Of a stretch of DNA of 64,000 nucleotides, positions 1 through 8,070 are shown in pieces (the first letter of the stretch is position 1; each line of letters starts with the position of its first letter). Source of the stretch: Tolypothrix sp. FACHB-123 (GTDB taxonomy: Bacteria; Cyanobacteriota; Cyanobacteriia; Cyanobacteriales; Nostocaceae); the NCBI RefSeq assembly GCF_014697075.1, contig NZ_JACJRE010000022.1, positions 1 to 64,000 on the forward strand, in the 5' to 3' direction. Made by a program: the position numbers and the translations under genes. The notes beneath the pieces were generated by a model that saw only the letters and a program-made list of their open reading frames with translations, had not been told where the DNA came from and searched no databases.

Positions 1-2
1 TA

Positions 3-86
3 CATCAACTTTTAAATGAAGGAGAGTTAATTATTAAATGGGGGCGAAAACTCAAAAATAAAGGCGACGCTGTTATCACAATTTAA
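3..86 (+). CDS. C-terminal end of an unrecognised protein (cut by window start)
   Basis: One frame is open from the first bases to a TAA at 84-86 and encodes about 27 residues rich in Lys, ending in an A-V-I-T-I tail. I do not recognise the protein. The stop codon is immediately followed, in the same frame, by the ATG of the GMC remnant. It does not look like the upstream half of a GMC oxidoreductase, so the two are probably unrelated sequences joined by a rearrangement. It is too short to be sure it is a real gene end. Confidence 0.25.
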   Translation, partial: HQLLNEGELIIKWGRKLKNKGDAVITI

Positions 87-629
87 ATGCACAACAGCTT
101 ACCTCCAGCCTATATGCGCGAAGTCCCAGGTTTCACAATTGGAGCCTGTCTCATGCGTCCCGAAAGTCGAGGCTATGTGAGTCTGCGTTCCGCTTCACCG
201 AATGACTCACCCGTCATTCAGATGAACTATCTGCAAAGTCAATCAGATCTGCAAAAGTTTGTTGCGGGAATTAAAATTATCCGTGAGTTATTCCACTCCA
301 AAGCATTTGATAACATCCGAGATGAAGAAATCGCGCCTGGTGCTAATGCATCTAGCGATGAAGCGCTGAAAGCTTATGTTAGGGAAGCCTGCGATACAAC
401 ACATCATCCAGTGGGTACCTGTAAAATGGGAACTGATTCCTTAGCCGTTGTAGATCCGCAATTGCGAGTACATGGTGTTGAAGGTTTGCGGGTTGTAGAT
501 GCCTCAATTATGCCAACAATTACCACCGGCAACACAAATGCACCGACAATTATGATTGGCGAAAAAGCTGCCGATTTAATTAAATCTGCAAATAATGTGA
601 GAGAAGAATTATTAATTCGTAATTCGTAA
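87..629 (+). pseudogene. 5'-truncated GMC-family oxidoreductase remnant (C-terminal domain only)
   Basis: About 180 residues match only the C-terminal substrate-binding domain of glucose-methanol-choline oxidoreductases. The P-x-S-R-G-x-V strand (residues 24-32), the catalytic-type H-H-P-V-G-T-C-K-M-G motif near residue 106-115 and the closing T-G-N-T-N-A-P flavin-contact segment are all present. Complete family members have about 500-550 residues with an N-terminal G-x-G-x-x-G FAD-binding fold, which is absent here: a TAA stands directly before the ATG and the upstream sequence is unrelated. It is therefore most likely a decayed or rearranged gene and not a functional flavoenzyme. Codon use looks native. 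Confidence 0.7.
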
Positions 630-678
630 TTAATATTCTCTGATTTTCCGAGCGATTTTCCCAAATAACATAACAAAG

Positions 679-757
679 TAGGGTGGGCATTGCCCAACGT
701 ATTAATACAGCGTATTTCAATGTACGCGCTTTCGGGCATGGCAGTGCCATGCCCCTA
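679..757. repeat. Palindromic intergenic repeats (GGGCATGGCA hairpin)
   Basis: The 216-bp spacer holds a near-perfect palindrome, GGGCATGGCA at 734-743 pairing with TGCCATGCCC at 745-754, preceded by a smaller inverted motif around 679-700 (GGGTGGGCATTGCCCA). Such palindromes are dispersed in many cyanobacterial genomes. It lacks a T-tract, so I treat it as a repeat and not as a terminator. Confidence 0.5.
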
Positions 758-845
758 CGGTATTTGGCTTTGATTAAAGATTAAATTCTTTATAATAAAA
801 TTGTACAGTAAGTATAAATAAGAAGTAGAAATTATTTAATAAAAT

Positions 846-1592
846 ATGCAAAACCTGGCACAAATTATAATTTTTATTGCTTTTATGGGATTAGTTGGCT
901 GGACAATTAGCAATCCATTGGAGAGAAAGCAACTACAATTAAAAAGCCGAGAAGATTGGCTCATAGATGGGATAGGATTAACGATTCAAGGCATGTTAAT
1001 TCCCTTACTACAAGCTACATTAGTCTATTGGCTTTACCATTATTTATTACCCAATCAAAAAGGAATTATCCAATTATCATCAATTGTTAGTTTCATTATC
1101 AGTTTTATCTTAGTAGATTATTTATATTATTGGAACCATCGTTTATTGCATAGCAAATTTTTCTGGTCAGTGCATCAAGTGCATCATACAGTAACGCAGA
1201 TGGATGTATTAGGAACTTCACGTAATACAGCTTGGGCAAGTTTTATCATCATTTATTTATGGATACATCCTTTATTTTTATATTTATTAGCAAACCCAAC
1301 AGCTTATTTACTAGGAGTTAGCTTAACTTCTGCCCTAGATTTATGGCGACATAGCCGCTTAATGATTTCTCCAAATAACTGGCTATATAAATTTGTCTCT
1401 TCTTGGTTAATCCTCCCCCAGGATCATGCTTGGCATCATTGCAGTGAAATTTATAATTGCAACTATGGCGCAAATTTCAAATTTTGGGATAAATTACATG
1501 GTACTTATTATGAAAATCAAGAGTTACCATCTACAATCGGAATTTCCACTTCATTAACTTTGACTCAAAAACTTTTATTCCCTTTTTCATGA
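846..1592 (+). CDS. Sterol desaturase / fatty acid hydroxylase family protein
   Basis: A 248-residue integral membrane di-iron enzyme of the fatty acid hydroxylase superfamily. The histidine clusters expected to bind the two irons are visible: H98-x3-H102, H110-x2-H113-H114 and H194-x2-H197-H198, with an extra H169 between. Hydrophobic segments near residues 5-20, 45-65, 78-96 and 130-160 anchor it in the membrane with the histidines facing the cytoplasm, as known for the family. The substrate (fatty acid, carotenoid or sterol-like lipid) cannot be told from sequence. It is followed after 49 bp by an acyltransferase on the same strand, so the two may act on the same lipid or glycolipid. Confidence 0.85.
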   Translation: MQNLAQIIIFIAFMGLVGWTISNPLERKQLQLKSREDWLIDGIGLTIQGMLIPLLQATLVYWLYHYLLPNQKGIIQLSSIVSFIISFILVDYLYYWNHRLLHSKFFWSVHQVHHTVTQMDVLGTSRNTAWASFIIIYLWIHPLFLYLLANPTAYLLGVSLTSALDLWRHSRLMISPNNWLYKFVSSWLILPQDHAWHHCSEIYNCNYGANFKFWDKLHGTYYENQELPSTIGISTSLTLTQKLLFPFS

Positions 1593-1641
1593 AGAATAGA
1601 CAGAACGTGGAGAATAACAACTGACAACTGACAACTAACAA

Positions 1642-2265
1642 ATGACCTTTTTAAGCACAATTCTGTTATTTTTTCCTACTTTTATATTAATTATTATTGG
1701 TGCTGCAATCGTTTACCTTGCCTATTCACCTAACATTTTTAGTATTTTGGCACTGTTGTTTGCAATTTACGGATTGCCATTGCTAGTTTACCGCTTACAT
1801 CAATGGGCTTACCCTGTAAAAGAAGGTATTAGTTATCTACGTGGTAAAGAATATAGTCCTTGGTGGGGTAGTCATCAAATTCAGGTGATTTACATTACAA
1901 TTCCGGTTTTTGAAGCGATATTACGGCTAATTCCGGGAGTATTTTCCTGTTGGTTGCGGTTGTGGGGTGCAAAAGTAGGGCGAGATGTTTACTGGACACC
2001 AGGATTAGAGATTGCCGATCGCGGTTTAATTGAAATAGGCGATCGCGTGGTTATGGGGCATCGTATCGCGATCTCTTCCCATGTCATTAAGCCCCGCAAG
2101 CAAAACTTAATGTTGTATGTCAAAAAAGTCAAAATTGGTAATGATGTCTTTTTAGGAGCCGGATGTATTCTCGCTCCTGGTGTAGTGATTAGCGATGGTA
2201 CATTTCTGACGATGGCGACAAACCTGTCTCCTAACAAGCAGGTGGGATTTCATGTTGATGGTTGA
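1642..2265 (+). CDS. Hexapeptide-repeat (left-handed beta-helix) acyltransferase
   Basis: 207 residues. Two hydrophobic segments (about residues 1-30 and 32-52) precede a soluble part with short isoleucine/valine-rich hexapeptide repeats from about residue 110 to 200 (I-G-D-R-V-V-M-G-H-R, I-G-N-D-V-F-L-G-A-G), the hallmark of LbH acyltransferases that transfer acetyl or other acyl groups from CoA or ACP. The helix is short, so the protein may be a reduced member of the colanic-acid-acetyltransferase-like group with an added membrane anchor. It lies 49 bp downstream of the fatty acid hydroxylase gene, suggesting co-transcription. The acceptor substrate is unknown. Confidence 0.75.
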   Translation: MTFLSTILLFFPTFILIIIGAAIVYLAYSPNIFSILALLFAIYGLPLLVYRLHQWAYPVKEGISYLRGKEYSPWWGSHQIQVIYITIPVFEAILRLIPGVFSCWLRLWGAKVGRDVYWTPGLEIADRGLIEIGDRVVMGHRIAISSHVIKPRKQNLMLYVKKVKIGNDVFLGAGCILAPGVVISDGTFLTMATNLSPNKQVGFHVDG

Positions 2266-2309
2266 CTGTTAACCGTCAACCGTCAACCGTCAACCGTCAT
2301 CAGTCAACA
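2266..2309. repeat. Heptamer short tandem repeat (GTCAACC type)
   Basis: Four to six near-identical copies of the heptamer GTCAACC fill the gap between two convergent genes. This is the class of short tandemly repeated repetitive sequences common in heterocyst-forming cyanobacteria. The same heptamer family, or its complement TTGACGG, recurs near 12490, 18205 and 36690. Confidence 0.75.
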
Positions 2310-2322
2310 ATGTCGGATGTCT

Positions 2323-2775
2323 TTAATTTTTAATTTTCTTCATTGGTGTCGCCCATACTCCATTTTTGAAAAAGCGATCGCCACTTTGAATAAACCCTAA
2401 TTTTTGGTAAAAGCCTACAGCTAAATCAGATGAGTTGACAGTGATTTTATCCAGACCATTGCTACATCGAGTGAAAAGTTCTCTCCCGATTCCTTTCCCA
2501 GCAAAATCTCTGCGGACGAAGAACAACGACAGATGATTTCCTCTACGAAATGCAATAAAACCAACAACTATCTGATTTTCTATTGCAATGAGTGTTCTCT
2601 CACCACTCAGGATTCTGTCTGTTAATTCTGCTGGAGCGCAAATTTTTTTCCATTCAGCAAGACCTTCTGGTGTCCCATCTGTGAGTTCCCATAATTCCGC
2701 AGAAGCGCACATGCAAGCACTAATTTGCGCCTCATCTCCAATCTCTGGCGCTCTATAGGTAATTGTGTCGATCAT
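2323..2775 (-). CDS. GNAT family N-acetyltransferase
   Basis: About 150 residues with the GNAT fold. The core is visible as I-A-I-E-N-Q-I-V-V-G-F-I-A-F, then the acetyl-CoA pyrophosphate loop R-R-D-F-A-G-K-G-I-G-R-E-L-F, then the C-terminal strand A-V-G-F-Y-Q-K-L-G-F. I place the start at the ATG at 2775 (M-I-D-T-I-T-Y-R), where homology-like sequence begins; a longer frame to 2823 would overlap the preceding gene by 43 bp. It sits 5 bp downstream of the DUF4440 gene and is probably co-transcribed with it. The acetyl acceptor cannot be predicted. Confidence 0.8.
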   Translation of the reverse strand: MIDTITYRAPEIGDEAQISACMCASAELWELTDGTPEGLAEWKKICAPAELTDRILSGERTLIAIENQIVVGFIAFRRGNHLSLFFVRRDFAGKGIGRELFTRCSNGLDKITVNSSDLAVGFYQKLGFIQSGDRFFKNGVWATPMKKIKN

Positions 2776-2780
2776 TTTTT

Positions 2781-3149
2781 TCAAGGCTGAAATGGTGTAC
2801 CTTGATGAAAGCGAAGTACCCAAGCGCTATGATTGCGCGACCAAATAGAGCTTCTGCGTGCATACTCGACAACTCCATCATAAGTCACAGCGCTATTGTA
2901 GGTGACTTGGGCAGTGTTTTCATCCAGTAAGCGAGCCTGAAATTCCGGTAGGGGAAAGACAGCATCTATTTTTTGACGCGCTACAGCAAGTGTATGTTCT
3001 CTGGGATAAATGCGGCCAGAGCGTCCAAACTCAAAGAAATCCTGAGCAATCAGTTCGTTCATCCGTTCCATATCAAAGCGAGTCTCTTCACGCCATAACT
3101 CTTCCTCTAGACGTTCGAGGGTTTCTTGGTCTTCTCTACTGATTTTCAT
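2781..3149 (-). CDS. DUF4440 / NTF2-like fold protein
   Basis: A 122-residue cytosolic protein with the pattern of the DUF4440 branch of the NTF2-like superfamily: an N-terminal helix (E-T-L-E-R-L-E-E-E-L-W), the L-I-A-Q-D-F-F-E-F-G-R-S-G loop, then alternating beta strands ending in R-S-S-I-W-S-R and W-V-L-R-F-H-Q-G-T-P. Length fits the family (110-140). Such proteins are often small-molecule-binding or isomerase-like, but no activity is known here. It is the first gene of a two-gene unit with the GNAT acetyltransferase. Confidence 0.75.
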   Translation of the reverse strand: MKISREDQETLERLEEELWREETRFDMERMNELIAQDFFEFGRSGRIYPREHTLAVARQKIDAVFPLPEFQARLLDENTAQVTYNSAVTYDGVVEYARRSSIWSRNHSAWVLRFHQGTPFQP

Positions 3150-3312
3150 TGAATTTCACGTCATCAATACATTGAAATCAAAAAATTTCTGTAACACATG
3201 GCTACTTTTATATTTTCTTAAAATGTTCTCAATAAACGGCAATCTTGATTCTCATATTGTTAGATGTTTGTAAAGAAAAGTTACAACTCCCTTAACACTA
3301 GGAAATATTCTT

Positions 3313-4731
3313 ATGGTCGTTTCATTTCAAAAGAAAGCACCACATAAGGTTGTAATCATTGGTGGAGGATTTGGTGGACTCTATACAGCCAAGACTCTGG
3401 CTCATGCGAATGTAGAAATTACTCTCATCGATAAACGTAACTTTCACCTATTTCAACCGCTTTTATATCAAGTTGCTACAGGTACTTTATCACCTGCGGA
3501 TATTTCCTCGCCATTACGAGCTGTATTCAGCAAAAGCAAAAATACCCGTGTAATGTTGGGAGAAGTAACTGATATCGATCCCCAAGCACAAACAGTGATT
3601 TTGGATGGTCATGTCGTACCTTACGATACCTTAGTTGTCGCCACTGGTGCTAATCACTCCTACTTTGGTAAAGATGACTGGAAAGATTTAGCTCCTGGTT
3701 TGAAAACTGTTGAAGATGCGATTGAAATGCGTCGCCGGATCTTCTCCGCATTTGAAGCCGCAGAAAAGGAAAGCGATCCCGAAAAACGCCGCGCTTTATT
3801 GACTTTCGTGATTGTTGGTGGTGGCCCCACAGGTGTAGAATTAGCAGGTGCGATCGCCGAATTAGCATACAAAACCCTCACAGAAGACTTCCGCAACATC
3901 AACACTTCTGAAGCGAAAATTCTCCTCTTACAAGGTGGCGATCGCATCCTCCCACACATTGCGCCAGATTTATCGAAAGTCGCAGCCAAATCTTTACGCA
4001 AGTTGGGTGTGGAAATCCAACTTAACACCAGAGTCACCAATATTGAAAATGATATTGTTACTTTCAAAAAAGACAATGAATTAACTTCTATTACCTCAAA
4101 AACTATATTGTGGGCTGCTGGTGTTCAAGGTTCACCAATGGGGAGAGTCCTCACAGAACGTACAGGTGTAGAATGCGATCGCACCGGACGGGTGATTGTT
4201 GAACCAGACTTGACTATCAAGGGTTATAAAAACATTTTCGTTGTCGGAGATTTAGGTAACTTCTCCCATGAAGATGGTAAACCCTTACCTGGTGTTGCAC
4301 CTGTAGCCAAACAACAAGGTGAATATGTAGCTCAACTTATTCAACTACGGCTTCAAGGCTATACTATGCCACCATTCCATTACAACCACGTTGGTAGTTT
4401 GGCGATGATTGGGCAAAATTTAGCCGTTGTTGATTTAGGCCCGCTCAAACTCACAGGTTTCCTGGCTTGGGTATTTTGGCTAATCATTCACATCTACTTC
4501 TTAATTGAGTTTGACACTAAATTACTAGTAGTATTTCAGTGGGCGTGGAATTACATCACTCGAAATCGTCGCTCTAGATTAATTACCGGTCGGGAAAATT
4601 TTGTGACTGTCCAAAGTGCTAACACTAACCTTGTTGACAATAACACTGCTAACAATGAGGCGGTGAATAATGAGGGGGTGAATAATGAGCCTGTTAACAA
4701 TAACGGTCATAAATTCTTGAGTAAAGTGTAG
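3313..4731 (+). CDS. Type II NAD(P)H dehydrogenase (NDH-2-like FAD oxidoreductase)
   Basis: 472 residues. Two Rossmann dinucleotide-binding motifs are present: G-G-G-F-G-G-L-Y near residue 17-24 for FAD and V-G-G-G-P-T-G-V-E-L-A-G near residue 168-179 for NAD(P)H. The third flavin motif V-V-G-D-L-G-N-F is near residue 312. A hydrophobic segment near residues 383-410 (L-A-W-V-F-W-L-I-I-H-I-Y-F-L) fits the C-terminal membrane-binding region of non-proton-pumping NADH:quinone oxidoreductases. The enzyme would pass electrons from NAD(P)H to plastoquinone at the membrane. The last 35 residues are a low-complexity Asn/Val/Glu repeat (N-N-E-x-V units, 4637-4713), an unusual species-specific extension. 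It is preceded by a 163-bp gap with no other gene. Confidence 0.88.
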   Translation: MVVSFQKKAPHKVVIIGGGFGGLYTAKTLAHANVEITLIDKRNFHLFQPLLYQVATGTLSPADISSPLRAVFSKSKNTRVMLGEVTDIDPQAQTVILDGHVVPYDTLVVATGANHSYFGKDDWKDLAPGLKTVEDAIEMRRRIFSAFEAAEKESDPEKRRALLTFVIVGGGPTGVELAGAIAELAYKTLTEDFRNINTSEAKILLLQGGDRILPHIAPDLSKVAAKSLRKLGVEIQLNTRVTNIENDIVTFKKDNELTSITSKTILWAAGVQGSPMGRVLTERTGVECDRTGRVIVEPDLTIKGYKNIFVVGDLGNFSHEDGKPLPGVAPVAKQQGEYVAQLIQLRLQGYTMPPFHYNHVGSLAMIGQNLAVVDLGPLKLTGFLAWVFWLIIHIYFLIEFDTKLLVVFQWAWNYITRNRRSRLITGRENFVTVQSANTNLVDNNTANNEAVNNEGVNNEPVNNNGHKFLSKV

Positions 4732-4791
4732 ATACACTGGCAGTAAGGGTGTGAAGATATACCCTTGATGGCGCAAAACCATACAGCAGAT

Positions 4792-4842
4792 TTCGACTTA
4801 AAGTAGAGATAATTCTAGGGGTACAAGATATTGTGCCCCTAT
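4792..4842. repeat. Dispersed repeat with AGGGG...CCCCT hairpin (copy 1)
   Basis: Between the NDH-2 and cyclo-ligase genes a hairpin forms from AGGGG-T-ACA (about 4817-4825) and TGT-G-CCCCT (about 4831-4839). The sequence from ACAGCAGATT through the hairpin resembles a second copy at 40722-40785, so it is a dispersed intergenic element that may also act as a weak terminator. Confidence 0.5.
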
Positions 4843-4873
4843 TGATGCATGTATTTACTGTAAATCTCTAAAA

Positions 4874-5443
4874 ATGATTGTAGATGATTCGCAATTAGCT
4901 AAAACCAAACTCCGGCGTACTCTGCTGAAACAACGCCAATTAATGTCGGTGAACGAATGGAGAGAAAAAAGCGATCGCATTTGTCACCAACTGCAAAATT
5001 CTGCTTTGTTTACTCAAGCTAAAACCATACTCGCTTATTTTAGTTTTCGCCAAGAACCAGATTTAAGTCCGCTATTTACAGACAACAAATACCGTTGGGG
5101 ATTTCCCCGTTGTGTGGGTCAATCTATGTCTTGGCATTTGTGGAATCCTGAAGATAGTTTAGCAATCGGCAGTTATGGTATTAGCGAACCCCATCCCCAC
5201 GCCCCAGTTATCAAGCCGGAGGAGGTTGATTTAATTTTAGTTCCTAGCGTGGCTTGCGATCGCCAAGGATATCGTTTAGGTTATGGCGGCGGTTATTATG
5301 ATCGCTTATTAAGTTCTCCAGAATGGGCGACAAAACCAACTATCGGAATTATCTTTGATTTTGCTTATTTACCCCAATTACCCGTTGCACATTGGGATAA
5401 ACCTTTAAATTTCGTCGCTACAGAGAATCAGATAAGGGTATAG
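4874..5443 (+). CDS. 5-formyltetrahydrofolate cyclo-ligase
   Basis: 189 residues, usual length for the enzyme that converts 5-formyl-THF to 5,10-methenyl-THF with ATP, returning the storage form of folate to the one-carbon pool. The signature G-Y-R-L-G-Y-G-G-G-Y-Y-D-R-L (residues 132-145) is intact, as are the preceding acidic/valine strand V-D-L-I-L-V-P-S-V-A-C-D (118-129) and the N-terminal K-x-x-L-R-R-x-L nucleotide-binding region. Cytosolic. Monocistronic in appearance, with a repeat-rich spacer downstream. Confidence 0.93.
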   Translation: MIVDDSQLAKTKLRRTLLKQRQLMSVNEWREKSDRICHQLQNSALFTQAKTILAYFSFRQEPDLSPLFTDNKYRWGFPRCVGQSMSWHLWNPEDSLAIGSYGISEPHPHAPVIKPEEVDLILVPSVACDRQGYRLGYGGGYYDRLLSSPEWATKPTIGIIFDFAYLPQLPVAHWDKPLNFVATENQIRV

Positions 5444-5497
5444 GGCAACAAGAGGCAGGGGAGCAGGGAGCAAGGGGGTAGACTGGGACAGAAGCTT

Positions 5498-5758
5498 GGT
5501 TATGAAAGCGAACACCTTCGTTATGAAAGTGAACCCCTTGGTTATGAAAGTGAACCCCTTGGTTATGAAAGCGAACCCCTTGGTTATGAAGGTGAACACC
5601 TTCGTTATGAAAGTGAACCCCTTCGTTATGAAAGTGAACCCCTTGGTTATGAAGGTGAACACCTTCGTTATGAAGGTGAACCCCTTCGTTATGAAGGTGA
5701 ACCCCTTGGTTATGAAAGTGAACCCCTTGGTTATGAAAGTGAACCCCTTCGTTATGAA
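5498..5758. repeat. 21-bp tandem repeat array, 12 full copies plus a partial
   Basis: Twelve consecutive 21-bp units of consensus [G/C]GTTATGAAAGTGAACCCCTT start at 5498 and end at 5749. A partial thirteenth unit runs into a GCGATCGC site at about 5759-5766. Units differ only at a few positions (G or C first base, AAAG/AAGG, GTGAAC/GCGAAC, CCC/CAC). The period is divisible by three, so the array reads through as a heptapeptide repeat in several frames on both strands (for example V-M-K-V-N-P-L). I regard those open frames as a by-product and not as a gene, because no ribosome site or non-repetitive protein sequence accompanies them. Confidence 0.9.
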
Positions 5759-5933
5759 CGCGATCGCATTTTGCGTAATTGCCGAAAAAATCTACTATAC
5801 AACGTAAATATACTTAAAACTTTTCCCAATGACCAATGACAGCCTTTGCCAGTTATATTTAATTACGCCAACCTATTTAGATCTTTTAAAGCTATTTTTG
5901 CGCTCTGTCAGATAAACAACATTCACCAAACAG

Positions 5934-6776
5934 ATGATTAATTGGCAACGTTACCAATCACGGCTGCAAATATTAGGAATGTATGGATTGTTGGGAGCGA
6001 TCGCCATCCTAACGCTATTTCCCTTACTCTGGTTAATTAGCACTGCCTTAAAATCCCCTACAGAAAATATATTGCAGTCGCCACCGCAATTATTACCCAG
6101 TCAACCCACATTAGATAATTTCTTTAATGTGTGGCAGTCCCTACCTTTTGCCCAATACTTGTATAACAGCACTATGGTAGCCTTGCTGACTGTAGCTTTA
6201 AATTTGCTATTTTGCGCCTTAGCTGCTTATCCCTTAGCTAGACTCTCATTTCCGGGGCGAGACTGGATTTTTACTGCCATTGTCGCCACGATTATGATTC
6301 CGTTTCAAATCGTGATGATTCCCCTGTATATTTTGACAGTGCAAATCGGCTTGAGAAACAGTTATTTAGGAATGATTTTTCCCAGTTTAGCTTCGGCTTT
6401 TGGGATTTTTCTGCTGCGACAAGCCTTTATGAGCGTTCCCAAAGAAATAGAAGAAGCTGCCCGTATGGATGGCAGCTCCGAGTTAGGTTTGTGGTGGTTT
6501 ATTATGTTGCCAGCTATTCGTCCGGCTTTGGTAACCCTGGCTATCTTCGTCTTTATCGGTTCATGGAGTGACTTTCTTTGGCCGTTGATTGTCATTCAAG
6601 ACGAAAGTTTGTATACCCTTCCCCTAGGAGTCGCCAAGCTTGCAGGTACGTTTTCTCTAGATTGGCGTTTGGTAGCTGCGGGTTCGGTAATTTCTATAGC
6701 CCCTGTCTTGGTTCTGTTTCTCTTCTTGCAACGCTATATCGTACCTACAGAAACTGGGAGTGGGGTGAAAGGTTAA
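5934..6776 (+). CDS. Carbohydrate ABC transporter permease (MalG type)
   Basis: 280 residues with six predicted membrane helices (about 14-36, 78-102, 112-133, 147-165, 195-217, 245-270). The EAA loop E-E-A-A-R-M-D-G-S-S-E-L that docks on the ATPase lies at residues 173-184, followed by L-P-A-I-R-P-A. This matches the inner subunit of binding-protein-dependent sugar/glycerol-phosphate importers. No partner permease, ATPase or binding protein is adjacent; cyanobacteria often scatter these genes, so the partners are probably elsewhere. The substrate is unknown. The start ATG follows ACAG with no clear Shine-Dalgarno sequence, and the reading frame matches the family N-terminus. Confidence 0.87.
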   Translation: MINWQRYQSRLQILGMYGLLGAIAILTLFPLLWLISTALKSPTENILQSPPQLLPSQPTLDNFFNVWQSLPFAQYLYNSTMVALLTVALNLLFCALAAYPLARLSFPGRDWIFTAIVATIMIPFQIVMIPLYILTVQIGLRNSYLGMIFPSLASAFGIFLLRQAFMSVPKEIEEAARMDGSSELGLWWFIMLPAIRPALVTLAIFVFIGSWSDFLWPLIVIQDESLYTLPLGVAKLAGTFSLDWRLVAAGSVISIAPVLVLFLFLQRYIVPTETGSGVKG

Positions 6777-6893
6777 ACAACTCAAAATTCAATATTATAA
6801 ATTCCCGGATCAAATAGGATGTCTGAATTCATAATGTTGAACTTTATCTCATCTCGAGATAGGCACACCCTAACTGACAAGAGTGGCAACAAT

Positions 6894-7601
6894 TCAATAA
6901 GCACCGCTTTTCAACAATACTACCTGGATCGTCTTAAAAATTAGACCCAGGTCGTAAACTATAGACCACTTACGCTGATAATCGATATCCATACTGACGA
7001 TCGTTTCAAAATTGATAATACTGGAACGACCGTTAGCTTGCCATTCTCCAGTCATACCTGGCTTGACACGCAATCTTTCCCAGTGATGCGGTTCGTATTT
7101 GATTACCTCATCAGGAGTTGGTGGACGAGTACCTACTAGGCTCATATCTCCTTTTAAGACATTCCAAAATTGAGGTAATTCGTCTAGACTGGTACGACGC
7201 AGAAATTTACCCACACGAGTAATGCGGGGATCGTCTACGGATTTAAAAATGTGACCTTGAGCTTCGTTTTTTACCAAATGCTTGAGCTTGTCAGCGTTGA
7301 CAACCATTGAGCGGAATTTCCACATGCGGAAGGGTTTTCCGTTCAAACCACAACGCACTTGGCTATAAAATATTGGCCCAGGGTTATCAATCAAAGTAGC
7401 TATTGCTACGGGAACTGCAACTAAAGCCGTAATCGCGAGTCCAACAATTGCACCGAGAATATCGATCAATCGTTTTCTTCTGCTGCTGATAGAAGGGTGT
7501 AAAGGTTGTGGAGATAAATTTACAGAATCAATTTGACTCAATAAAGTTAAATTATCCACAATACAATCTTTAACATCAGTAGTGAAAGTAGATAGGGACA
7601 T
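6894..7601 (-). CDS. Bacterial sugar transferase (undecaprenyl-phosphate glycosyl-1-phosphate transferase type)
   Basis: About 235 residues from the ATG at 7601, which is preceded by a good GAAGG ribosome site 6 nt upstream; a longer frame reaches 7712 but lacks that support. One N-terminal membrane helix (I-L-G-A-I-V-G-L-A-I-T-A-L-V-A-V-P) precedes the monotopic phosphoglycosyl transferase core: W-K-F-R-S-M, R-R-T-S-L-D-E-L-P-Q-F-W-N-V-L-K-G-D-M-S-L-V-G-T-R-P and the late K-P-G-M-T-G-E-W-Q. The catalytic Asp-Glu pair is in S-L-D-E-L. These enzymes load the first sugar phosphate onto a lipid carrier for exopolysaccharide synthesis. No other glycan gene is adjacent. Confidence 0.88.
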   Translation of the reverse strand: MSLSTFTTDVKDCIVDNLTLLSQIDSVNLSPQPLHPSISSRRKRLIDILGAIVGLAITALVAVPVAIATLIDNPGPIFYSQVRCGLNGKPFRMWKFRSMVVNADKLKHLVKNEAQGHIFKSVDDPRITRVGKFLRRTSLDELPQFWNVLKGDMSLVGTRPPTPDEVIKYEPHHWERLRVKPGMTGEWQANGRSSIINFETIVSMDIDYQRKWSIVYDLGLIFKTIQVVLLKSGAY

Positions 7602-7875
7602 AATTAGCCTTCGGTTTTTACTGGACTTAGCCGTTACTACTGTAATTTTCCGTTTCCACCGAGAGTTGTACTGAGTGCTAATATAGACAATTTTTTTCAA
7701 TATCAACGGCAACTTTACACAATCTTTGGAATTTAATGAGTATTATAAAGTTTCAGTATTTTTTCCGGAGGATGTAGCAAGCCAGTGATATGTAAAAATG
7801 CGTAGTAGTTAGCGATGCGAATTGCATAGGATTGCTATGTATCTATGCTAAATCCAGATTTGCCAGGATATAACG

Positions 7876-8011
7876 CAATACAGTTCAGTTAGCGCCAAAA
7901 ACCTTAAGTTGCGTAGGTTGGGTTGAGGAACGAAACCCAACATTTCCAGGAGTTTGTTGGGTTTACACACGGTAAGCCCAACCTACAATTATCCTTAACT
8001 GAACCGTATTG
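7876..8011. mobile_element. MITE-like element with 10-bp target duplication
   Basis: A 136-bp element. Its ends are inverted: CAATACAGTTCAGTTA at 7876-7891 and TAACTGAACCGTATTG at 7996-8011 (15 of 16 bases pair). It is flanked by a perfect direct repeat GGATATAACG at 7866-7875 and 8012-8021, the footprint of a transposition event. Inside lies a second inverted pair (GTAGGTTGGG at 7913 onward, CCCAACCTAC to 7986) and an inner AAACCCAACA / TGTTGGGTTT pair. It has no coding capacity, so it would need a transposase in trans. Confidence 0.8.
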
Positions 8012-8070
8012 GGATATAACGATGCGATTCTAGAACGAATATTTTTACCACATGGGGTTGACAGGATTAT

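Noticed and set aside
5498-5758. Possible CRISPR array
   Set aside because: Units are contiguous 21-mers without unique spacers, so it is a minisatellite.
5496-5807. An open frame of 103 codons over the 21-bp tandem array, read on the plus strand, and a similar one on the minus strand
   Set aside because: The frame is open only because the repeat period is a multiple of three; the predicted peptide is a pure repeat with no start-site support and no non-repetitive domain.
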